In this document: positions 1 to 5,679 of the stretch, piece after piece
Position numbering within the stretch: position 1 is the first letter of the stretch
How the letters are laid out: each line of letters opens with the position of its first letter
From: Scybalousia_A sp964626385
Lineage (GTDB): Bacteria > Bacteroidota > Bacteroidia > Bacteroidales > P3
Assembly (NCBI GenBank): GCA_964626385.1
Contig: CAZVEO010000060.1
Location: 1-15,257 of the forward strand
DNA length: 15,257 bases
Direction of reading: 5' to 3'
Translations under genes and position numbers: made by a program
The notes under the pieces: generated by a model
Told to the model about the DNA's origin: nothing
Databases searched by the model: none
The model's input: only the letters and a program-made list of their open reading frames with translations

Positions 1-163
1 TCGCGTAAATACCCATTTAAAAGCAAAAAATAAGGGTGCTACTATTGATTATCAATAAGTTAACCTTTTCCGAAGGGTCAAAATTGGGCATTTTTCTTGA
101 TTTTCAGCGATTTCGAAGGCTTTTTTGAAGAAAATTTTTTTTAAATCAGGATTTTACAAAAAT

Positions 164-220
164 GAATCTTCGTTTTATTTCGACGAATCTTCGTTTCGAG
201 AAATCGAAACGAAGATTCGT
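164..220. repeat. Perfect 17-bp inverted repeat with an extra direct copy
   Basis: Bases 183-199 are exactly complementary to 204-220, with a 4-base loop gaaa (200-203). A further direct copy of the 12-mer gaatcttcgttt sits at 164-175, 21 bases before the same 12-mer in the left arm (185-196), so the right arm could pair with either. No T run follows the stem on either strand, so it is not a simple intrinsic terminator. Confidence 0.8.
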
Positions 221-289
221 TATTGCTGATTATCAAGTAGTTACAAAGGTAAAAATCGTTAATTTTGTGGTAGGTATCTTTTTCTCTTA

Positions 290-321
290 CAAAGTTACAA
301 AGATTTTTCGACCTGACCAAA
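290..321 (-). promoter_or_regulatory. Possible minus-strand Bacteroidetes promoter
   Basis: Read on the minus strand, 297-290 is TAACTTTG, a match to the -7 box TAnnTTTG. TTTG at 321-318 lies 20 bases upstream, a fitting -33 box. A transcript would start near 283 and run left through the 17-bp hairpin. No gene is visible downstream inside the window, and such matches can arise by chance in AT-rich DNA. Confidence 0.35.
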
Positions 322-408
322 CCCGCGCACACTTTTTTTTTGTAACTTATTGATTTCCAGTAAACCGATTTTTTTGTTTTTTTGTGTTATTTTTTTTTCG
401 TTTTTTTA

Positions 409-594
409 TATAGGTTTTGATAAGTTAGCATGGGTTGGGATAGGTTAGCATAGATTACAGCCTGAGGCTGTTCTATAAGGGCAAAGCCGTAAAAAAAAGT
501 AAAGGCTCTACCCTACCCTACCATAACCTATGCTAACTTATAATAACCTATAAAGTTAACGGCTGTATCCTTATAAAACAGGCTGTGCCTGTAA
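409..594. repeat. Two interleaved imperfect inverted repeats
   Basis: Arm A (409-453) pairs with A' (508-552), 36 of 45 positions matching including a 12-bp perfect core. Arm B (455-490) pairs with B' (559-594), 28 of 36 matching. The order is A-B-A'-B', so the pairings cross rather than nest. B contains a mini-hairpin (CAGCC-tga-GGCTG, 458-470) and B' contains a different one (ACAGGC-tgt-GCCTGT, 578-592). A also holds a 13-base unit repeated at 20-base spacing (419-431, 439-451), and A' begins with three CTACC units (508-522). The block ends about 40 bases before the cstA -7 box. Confidence 0.75.
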
Positions 595-633
595 AAACAT
601 ATAGTAGGTTTATAAAAGTAATTAAAAATATTA

Positions 634-641
634 TAATTTTG
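634..641 (+). promoter_or_regulatory. cstA promoter, -7 box
   Basis: TAATTTTG matches the Bacteroidetes -7 consensus TAnnTTTG and lies 36 bases before the cstA start codon. The -33 region is poor: only TTTATA near 609-614, with no TTTG, so the promoter may be weak or activator-dependent. Confidence 0.5.
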
Positions 642-677
642 CAGTATTAAAAAGTATTAAAAAAAAAGAGGAACATT

Positions 678-2135
678 ATGATTAGTTTTATTATTGCTTT
701 ATTACTTTTGATTTTGGGCTATTTTACATATGGAAAATTTGTAGAAAAAGTTTTCAAAACAGATTACAACAGACAAACACCTGCTATACTCAACCCCGAT
801 GGAGTAGATTATATTCCTATGCCTTGGTGGAAGCTTTTTCTTATTCAGTTTCTTAATATTGCAGGAACGGGACCTATATTTGGAGCAGTTATGGGTATAA
901 TGTTTGGTCCTGCTGCTTTTTTATGGATTGTTTTCGGTTGTATTTTTGCAGGAGCGGTACATGATTTTATTTCTGCAATGATAAGCATAAGGCAAAATGG
1001 TGCATCTCTTACAGAAATTGTCGGCTCTCAGTTGGGTAAGGTGGTAAAAACCATAATGCTTTTGTTTACCATAGTTTTATTAATAATGGTAGGTGCTGTT
1101 TTTGTTTCCCAACCTGCTGCTTTGTTGCACGGTTTAATACCAAAGATTAGTGTTACTTTGTTTGCGGTTATAGTTTTTGCTTATTATATACTTGCCACTC
1201 TTTTACCTGTGGACAAAATAATAGGAAAAATATACCCTATTTTTGGCTTTATTTTTATTTTTATGGCTTTAGGACTTTTGGTTTCCATTTTTAGAACCAA
1301 TGCACCAATACCTGAGGTTTGGAACAATTTAAAAGATATGCACCCTAAGGGCTTACCTATTTTTCCTATGATGTTTATATCTATTGCTTGCGGTGCAATA
1401 AGTGGCTTTCATGCAACACAATCTCCTCTCATGGCAAGATGTATAAAAAATGAAAAATATGGTAGAAGAGTTTTTTATGGAGCCATGATAACGGAAGGTA
1501 TTGTTGCTTTGATTTGGGCAGCAAGTGCTTCTTCTTTCTTTATGAGTATGTACCCCGATTGTGCTAACGGTATAGAGGCTTTGCAAAAATATTCTGCAGA
1601 AGGACACGAAACGGCTGAAATAGTGGCTACTATATGCAAAGGATGGCTTGGAACCGTGGGCGGAATTTTGGCCATAATAGGAGTGGTTGTTGCTCCCATA
1701 ACAAGCGGAGATACAGCCCTAAGAAGTGGAAGATTGATTGTTGCAGATTTTCTTCACTATGACCAAAAACCATTGTTGAAACGCTTGGCTGTAGCCCTGC
1801 CTATTTTTCTTGTAACTTTTCTTGTAATGAATTTAAAATCTGATGTTTTGTGGAGATATTTTGCTTGGAGCAATCAAACTTTGAGTATATTTACGCTTTG
1901 GGCTTGCACAGTTTATTTATTTAAGAATCAAAGAAATTTCTTTATTACTATTATACCGGCTATGTTTATGACTTGTGTTTGTTTTACCTATATACTTTCT
2001 GCCCCCGAAGGTTTTCATTTAAATTATATTTTTAGCGTTGTAACAGGAATAATAGTGGCTGTGATTTTCTTAGGAATATTTATTCGTTGGGCAAGAAATT
2101 ACAGAAAAATAAACCCCATAAAACAAAACAACTAA
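678..2135 (+). CDS. cstA: CstA-family carbon starvation transporter (short form)
   Basis: This is a polytopic inner-membrane protein of the CstA family, whose members import peptides or pyruvate when carbon is scarce. The sequence shows about a dozen hydrophobic segments and the conserved N-terminal block FLNIAGTGPIFGAVMG (residues 58-73) followed by GAVHDF. At 485 residues it is much shorter than the roughly 700-residue E. coli CstA, but that length is common in anaerobic Bacteroidetes and Clostridia. The ATG at 678 has an AGAGGA ribosome site at 667-672, one of the better ones in the window. The gene stands alone: its own -7 box lies upstream and rplM has a separate promoter after it. No clear hairpin terminator follows. 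The family is clear, the substrate is not; the symbol is given by family only. Confidence 0.9.
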   Translation: MISFIIALLLLILGYFTYGKFVEKVFKTDYNRQTPAILNPDGVDYIPMPWWKLFLIQFLNIAGTGPIFGAVMGIMFGPAAFLWIVFGCIFAGAVHDFISAMISIRQNGASLTEIVGSQLGKVVKTIMLLFTIVLLIMVGAVFVSQPAALLHGLIPKISVTLFAVIVFAYYILATLLPVDKIIGKIYPIFGFIFIFMALGLLVSIFRTNAPIPEVWNNLKDMHPKGLPIFPMMFISIACGAISGFHATQSPLMARCIKNEKYGRRVFYGAMITEGIVALIWAASASSFFMSMYPDCANGIEALQKYSAEGHETAEIVATICKGWLGTVGGILAIIGVVVAPITSGDTALRSGRLIVADFLHYDQKPLLKRLAVALPIFLVTFLVMNLKSDVLWRYFAWSNQTLSIFTLWACTVYLFKNQRNFFITIIPAMFMTCVCFTYILSAPEGFHLNYIFSVVTGIIVAVIFLGIFIRWARNYRKINPIKQNN

Positions 2136-2162
2136 ATTATATATCAAAAAAGTCATTAAAAA

Positions 2163-2194
2163 TTTTTGTAATTCAATAAGATATTGTAATTTTG
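2163..2194 (+). promoter_or_regulatory. rplM operon promoter
   Basis: TTTTTG at 2163-2168 (-33) and TAATTTTG at 2187-2194 (-7) are separated by 18 bases, a good Bacteroidetes housekeeping promoter. The predicted start is near 2200, which leaves a leader of about 140 bases before rplM. Confidence 0.75.
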
Positions 2195-2200
2195 CAAATT

Positions 2201-2298
2201 CAAAAGTGAGAGTATCATGCCCGTTATACTTGGTCTTTTGAGTGAGTTAGAGAAAAATGTTTTCATAATTTGGCCTTTGTGAAACGTTTTTTGAAAAC
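2201..2298 (+). promoter_or_regulatory. Candidate ribosomal-protein leader (rplM 5' UTR)
   Basis: The predicted transcript starts with a two-helix stem-loop. CAAAAG (2201-2206) pairs with CTTTTG (2235-2240), then comes a symmetric 4x4 internal loop (tgag/tggt), then AGTAT (2211-2215) pairs with ATACT (2226-2230), closed by a 10-base loop. A second element pairs TGTTTTCA (2258-2265) with TGAAAACA (2292-2299) and competes with a small hairpin at 2286-2298. A structured 5' end before rplM is what autoregulation by L13 would look like. L13 leaders are known in Firmicutes; the extension to this organism is inference. Confidence 0.5.
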
Positions 2299-2340
2299 AA
2301 GAATTAAGATAAATTTTGAAAAGAAGTTTAAGAAAAGAAA

Positions 2341-2796
2341 ATGAGTACATTAAGTTATAAAACTATATCTATCAAACCAGCAGAGGTTGAAAAGAAATGG
2401 ATAGTTATAGATGCGGAAAATCAAATTGTAGGTCGCGTTGCTACAAGAGCGGCTAACATTCTTAGGGGTAAGCACAAACCTTCTTATACTCCACACGTTG
2501 ATTGTGGCGATAACGTGATAATTATCAATGCCGAGAAGGTTAGATTTACGGGTAAAAAGTACACAAAGAAACAATATGTTCGTCACACTGGTTATCCAGG
2601 AGGACAAAGATTTGCAACTCCTCAACTTTGGTTATCAAAATTCCCTATCAGAGTACTTGAGCATGCAGTAAAAGGAATGTTACCTAAAAATAAATTGGGT
2701 GATAAACTTTACAGACATTTGCATGTAGTAGAGGGACCTAACCACAAATTTGAAGCACAGCAACCACAATTAGTAGAACTTAATTCAATAAGATAA
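2341..2796 (+). CDS. rplM: 50S ribosomal protein L13
   Basis: L13 is an early-assembly protein of the large ribosomal subunit that binds 23S rRNA. The 151-residue product has the typical L13 course: KKWIVIDAENQIVGRVAT near residues 18-35, the L-R-G-K-H-K-P-S-Y-T-P stretch after it, GDNVIIINAEKVRFTGKK (56-73), and the basic HTGYPGG segment (82-88). Length is normal for Bacteroidetes. It is the first gene of the rplM-rpsI pair, and the rpsI start lies 2 bases after its stop, so translation of the two is probably coupled. Transcription most likely comes from the promoter at 2163-2194, through a structured leader that may allow feedback control. Confidence 0.97.
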   Translation: MSTLSYKTISIKPAEVEKKWIVIDAENQIVGRVATRAANILRGKHKPSYTPHVDCGDNVIIINAEKVRFTGKKYTKKQYVRHTGYPGGQRFATPQLWLSKFPIRVLEHAVKGMLPKNKLGDKLYRHLHVVEGPNHKFEAQQPQLVELNSIR

Positions 2797-2798
2797 AA

Positions 2799-3188
2799 AT
2801 GGAAGGCGTAATAAATACAATAGGAAGAAGAAAAACAGCCGTAGCACGTGTATATATGAAACCGGGTAACGGTGTTATCACTGTAAACGGAAGAGATTAT
2901 AAGGATTATTTTACCACCGCTCCTTTACAATACATAGTACGCCAAGCCTTTGAGACTGTAGAGGCTATGGGTAAATTTGATGTAAAAGCTAACCTTGACG
3001 GTGGTGGTTTTTCTGGACAAGCAGAGGCTTTAAGAATGGGTATAGCAAGAGCTCTTTGTGAGGCAAATGCTGAAGACCGTCCTGCTTTGAAAGAAAAAGG
3101 CTTGTTAAGAAGAGATGCCCGTATGGTTGAAAGAAAAAAACCGGGACAAAAGAAAGCAAGAAAACGTTTTCAATTCAGCAAACGTTAG
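2799..3188 (+). CDS. rpsI: 30S ribosomal protein S9
   Basis: S9 sits in the head of the small ribosomal subunit; in the family, the C-terminal tail reaches the P-site tRNA. The 129 residues contain the early block IGRRKTAVARVYMKPGNG (8-25), the central LDGGGFSGQAEALRMGIARAL, and the family-typical basic end RKRFQFSKR with the conserved terminal K-R. Nothing is missing or altered. The start codon is 2 bases from the rplM stop with no independent ribosome site, which favours coupled translation. The 134-base gap to rpsB contains two hairpins but no obvious promoter, so the four translation genes may share one transcript. Confidence 0.97.
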   Translation: MEGVINTIGRRKTAVARVYMKPGNGVITVNGRDYKDYFTTAPLQYIVRQAFETVEAMGKFDVKANLDGGGFSGQAEALRMGIARALCEANAEDRPALKEKGLLRRDARMVERKKPGQKKARKRFQFSKR

Positions 3189-3211
3189 GATATACTTTAA
3201 TGCTGAATATG

Positions 3212-3274
3212 GGTTTAGTATCCAAACCGTCAAGATTTGTTAATCCTAAAGACAACTACTTGTCGGTTGTTTTA
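3212..3274 (+). promoter_or_regulatory. Structured rpsI-rpsB spacer, possible S2 leader
   Basis: GGTTT (3212-3216) pairs with AAACC (3224-3228). Downstream, TAAA-ACAAC (3247-3256, one bulged G) pairs with GTTGT-TTTA (3266-3274). This competes with an alternative hairpin GACAA (3251-3255) with TTGTC (3260-3264). Two exclusive folds just upstream of rpsB could serve S2 feedback or act as a weak attenuator. The stems are short, so this remains a candidate. Confidence 0.35.
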
Positions 3275-3322
3275 AATTAGTAAAAAAATTTAGGAAAGTA
3301 AACAAAAACAAGAAAAACAAAC

Positions 3323-4150
3323 ATGTTAGAATTTGACAAAATGCTTGATGCTGGTGTTCATTTTGGACACCTAAAAAGAAAATGGAATCCTAAAATGGCT
3401 CCTTATATCTTTATGGAGCGCAATGGTATTCATATCATAGACCTTTATAAAACTGCAACAAAAGCTGAGCAAGCAGCAAATGCAATGAAACAGATAGCAA
3501 AATCTGGTAAGCAAATACTTTTTGTTGCAACTAAGAAACAAGCAAAAGATGTGGTTGCAAATATAGTAAAAACTACAGGTATGCCTTTCGTTACAGAGCG
3601 TTGGCCAGGTGGTATGCTTACCAACTTTACAACCATACGCAAAGCCGTTAAAAAAATGGGGTCTTTAGACAAACTTCTTAGTAACAAGGAAACTAATATG
3701 ATTTCCAAACGTGAGCGTTTGCAAATAACAAGAGAAAAAAATAAATTGGAAAAGAATTTAGGTTCTATTGCAAATCTTAATCGTTTGCCTGCTGCTTTGT
3801 TTATAGTTGATATAAATAAAGAACATATTGCTGTGGCTGAGGCTAAGAGATTGAATATACCTACTTTTGCTATGGTTGATACCAACTGCAACCCAGACCT
3901 TGTTGATTTTCCTATTCCTGCGAATGATGATGCTTCAAAGGCTATAGAGCTTATGGTTAAATATATGTGTTCAGCCATAGAAGAAGGTTTACAAGAAAGA
4001 AAACTTGATAAAGAAGCTCGTCAAGAGGATGCTGAAAACGAAAGAGAAGAAAGACTTGCTACAGAGCTTTTGGATGATGAGAAACCTCAAAATGTAGAAA
4101 ATAACAAAGGTAGAAGAGTAAGAAGAACTATGAGTACAGATAGAAACTAA
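3323..4150 (+). CDS. rpsB: 30S ribosomal protein S2
   Basis: S2 is a late-joining protein at the back of the small subunit; in the family it cooperates with S1 in mRNA binding. The 275-residue product has the signature AGVHFGHLKRKWNPKMAPYI (10-29), then RNGIHIIDLYKT, the TERWPGGMLTNF block near residue 93, and the conserved FAMVDTNCNPDLVDFPIPAND segment (about 181-201). The last 55 or so residues form a highly charged, probably disordered tail ending RRVRRTMSTDRN, longer than in E. coli but usual for Bacteroidetes. The ATG at 3323 places the HFGH motif at the expected distance from the N terminus. tsf follows after 23 bases, the near-universal rpsB-tsf pairing. Confidence 0.97.
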   Translation: MLEFDKMLDAGVHFGHLKRKWNPKMAPYIFMERNGIHIIDLYKTATKAEQAANAMKQIAKSGKQILFVATKKQAKDVVANIVKTTGMPFVTERWPGGMLTNFTTIRKAVKKMGSLDKLLSNKETNMISKRERLQITREKNKLEKNLGSIANLNRLPAALFIVDINKEHIAVAEAKRLNIPTFAMVDTNCNPDLVDFPIPANDDASKAIELMVKYMCSAIEEGLQERKLDKEARQEDAENEREERLATELLDDEKPQNVENNKGRRVRRTMSTDRN

Positions 4151-4173
4151 TAAAAGAAAAGGAGAAAAGAATT

Positions 4174-5169
4174 ATGGCTAATATAACTGCTCAAGAGGTA
4201 AATAAATTGAGACAACTTACCGGCGTTGGTATGATGGATTGTAAGAAAGCTCTTGTTGAGTGCGATGGTGATGTTAATAAGGCTATAGAATACCTTAGAG
4301 AAAAAGGACAGAAACTTGCTGCTAAACGTGCCGACCGTGCTGCTAACGAGGGAGTTGTGCTTGCAAAAACTAATAGTGATAAGACTTTTGGCGCTGTAGT
4401 AATGCTTAATTGTGAGACAGATTTTGTTGCAAACAATAAAGATTTCGTTGCCTTTACTCAAAGTGTACTTGATGTTGCTATTGAGACTAAAGCTAAAACT
4501 TTGGAAGAAGTTAATGCTTTGGAAATAAATGGTACAAAAATAGAGACTTTGGTATTAGACCAACTTGCTAAAATTGGCGAAAAAATAACTCTTTCTGCTT
4601 ACAAGTTTGTAGAGGGTACTCAAGTATATGCTTATATTCACCCTGGCAATAGAATGGCAAGTGTTGTGGCTATGAATAAGGCTGGTTTTGACCAAGCAGG
4701 CAAAAATATGACAATGCAAGTTGTTTCTATGCGTCCTCAAGCCTTGACAAAAGAAGATTTTCCTCAAAATGTTATAGACGAGGAAATGAAAGTAAATATT
4801 GAGAAGTCAAAACAAGAGCAAGTTCAAAAAGCTGTTGAAGCAGCTTTGAGAAAAGCGGGTATCAACCCTGCTCACGTTGACAGCCCAGAACATATGGAAA
4901 GTAATATGTCAAAGGGGTGGATAACTGCTGAGGATGTAGAAAAAGCTAAGGAAATAATAGCAAAGACTACAGAGGAAAAATTAGCAAACCTTAATGAGCA
5001 AATGATACAAAATATTGCAAAAGGTCGTTTGGAGAAATTCTTCAAGGAAAGTACTCTTCTTTCTCAAGAATATTTTGCTGACAACAAAAAGGATGTAGCA
5101 ACTTATCTTAAAGAAGAAGATAAAGAACTTAAAGTTGTTGCCTTTGCAAGATTGGAACTTGGAGCATAA
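4174..5169 (+). CDS. tsf: Translation elongation factor Ts
   Basis: EF-Ts is the nucleotide exchange factor that releases GDP from EF-Tu in the cytoplasm. The N-terminal UBA-like domain carries the signature TGVGMMDCKKAL (16-27). The core contains CETDFVANN (80-88), whose Asp-Phe pair inserts into EF-Tu near the bound magnesium. The dimerisation region and a helical C-terminal module ending in FARLELGA follow. At 331 residues it is longer than the roughly 283-residue E. coli protein but matches the Bacteroidetes form. A real Shine-Dalgarno, AAAGGAG (4158-4164), precedes the ATG, stronger than that of most genes here. The gene ends the translation block; a 12-bp hairpin with a T run at 5218-5249 closes the transcript. 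Confidence 0.97.
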   Translation: MANITAQEVNKLRQLTGVGMMDCKKALVECDGDVNKAIEYLREKGQKLAAKRADRAANEGVVLAKTNSDKTFGAVVMLNCETDFVANNKDFVAFTQSVLDVAIETKAKTLEEVNALEINGTKIETLVLDQLAKIGEKITLSAYKFVEGTQVYAYIHPGNRMASVVAMNKAGFDQAGKNMTMQVVSMRPQALTKEDFPQNVIDEEMKVNIEKSKQEQVQKAVEAALRKAGINPAHVDSPEHMESNMSKGWITAEDVEKAKEIIAKTTEEKLANLNEQMIQNIAKGRLEKFFKESTLLSQEYFADNKKDVATYLKEEDKELKVVAFARLELGA

Positions 5170-5217
5170 TAAATCTTTGATTTTATTAATGTTAATAAAA
5201 ATGTTTTTTCATAACGT

Positions 5218-5249
5218 AGAGAGAAAGTAGGGATACTTTCTCTCTTTTT
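5218..5249 (+). terminator. tsf operon terminator
   Basis: AGAGAGAAAGTA (5218-5229) pairs perfectly over 12 bp with TACTTTCTCTCT (5234-5245) around a GGGA tetraloop. A run of five T begins at 5245. It lies 49 bases after the tsf stop. Confidence 0.9.
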
Positions 5250-5373
5250 ATTTCTTATTTATTTTCTTTCTTTACATTTTCTAAGTTTTATTTACTTATG
5301 CTTATCATTGTTTTACCTACCATTATAGTTACAAACCTTAATACCATCATTTTATCTCTTTATGATAGGATAG

Positions 5374-5413
5374 AAAAAGTGCCGTTTTGATAGGTAAAAA
5401 ACGGCACTTTTTT
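5374..5413. terminator. Stand-alone bidirectional terminator-like hairpin
   Basis: AAAAAGTGCCGTTTT (5374-5388) is perfectly complementary over 15 bp to 5398-5412, with a 9-base loop. The A run at the left and the T run (5408-5413) at the right make it terminator-like on both strands. It may back up the tsf and rpsA terminators, or be the 3' end of an unrecognised small RNA. Confidence 0.75.
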
Positions 5414-5418
5414 ATTAC

Positions 5419-5484
5419 TATGCTCCGATGTTACAATGGTAGCCTTTGATGTTTTAACAATATGCTCCAATATTACGACGATAA
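5419..5484. repeat. Two diverged 24-base direct repeats
   Basis: TATGCTCCGATGTTAC (from 5419) and TATGCTCCAATATTAC (from 5461) begin two 24-base units matching at 18 positions, spaced 42 bases apart. The shared TATGCTCC core is intact in both. No function is evident. Confidence 0.5.
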
Positions 5485-5614
5485 GAATAAGTTTATCTTT
5501 GCTTAAAATAGACTTTAAAAATATAGGTGCCAAAACTCTTTGAAATAATACTCGCTTTAAAAACTATCTGCACAAAAAAAACAACCAAATATATATGCTT
5601 AATTCTATATATTA

Positions 5615-5651
5615 AACAAAAAAGGATGTGTCTAAAAAAGACACACCCTTT
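5615..5651 (-). terminator. rpsA terminator
   Basis: The arms 5621-5633 and 5639-5651 pair over 13 positions around a 5-base loop. The single odd pair is G-U when read on the minus strand but A-C on the plus strand, and a T-rich run follows on the minus strand (5620-5615). Both point to termination of the minus-strand rpsA transcript, 29 bases past its stop. Confidence 0.85.
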
Positions 5652-5679
5652 CAATTATAAAAATTTAATAAATCAAGCT

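Larger units (their letters stand above)
47..354. repeat. Three-copy ATCAATAAGTTA motif, two direct and one inverted
   Basis: The 16-mer gattatcaataagtta lies at 47-62. A copy matching 14 of 16 positions (gattatcaagtagtta) lies at 228-243. The 12-base core is exactly inverted at 343-354 (taacttattgat). The outer pair therefore forms 12-bp inverted ends about 300 bp apart. No target-site duplication or transposase was found, so calling this a small mobile element would be speculation. Confidence 0.45.
1..677. other. Repeat-rich intergenic region without a convincing gene
   Basis: No reading frame here resembles a protein: the two 63-codon frames (162-353 plus and 141-332 minus) overlap each other, cover the hairpin at 183-220 and have low-complexity translations. 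The stretch is very AT-rich with long T runs (331-340, 391-398). It holds three copies of an 'atcaataagtta'-like motif, a perfect 17-bp hairpin, a possible minus-strand promoter and the interleaved repeats of 409-594, each listed separately. Confidence 0.7.
5170..5679. other. Convergent tsf/rpsA intergenic region
   Basis: This 510-base gap holds three hairpins (5218-5249, 5374-5413, 5615-5651) and a pair of diverged 24-base repeats (5419 and 5461). TATCTTTG at 5494-5501 resembles a plus-strand -7 box but lacks a -33 partner. The 65-codon frame starting with GTG at 5527 has no ribosome site and runs through the rpsA terminator into rpsA, so it is not taken as a gene. Confidence 0.65.

Noticed and set aside
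141..353. Two overlapping 63-codon frames, one on each strand
   Set aside because: They overlap each other, cross the perfect hairpin, have low-complexity translations and no ribosome site.
409..594. CRISPR-like array
   Set aside because: The repeats are few, imperfect and inverted, with no regular spacers and no cas genes.
3445..3978. 177-codon minus-strand frame inside rpsB
   Set aside because: It lies wholly antisense to a clear S2 gene, and its composition is a mirror of the S2 codons.
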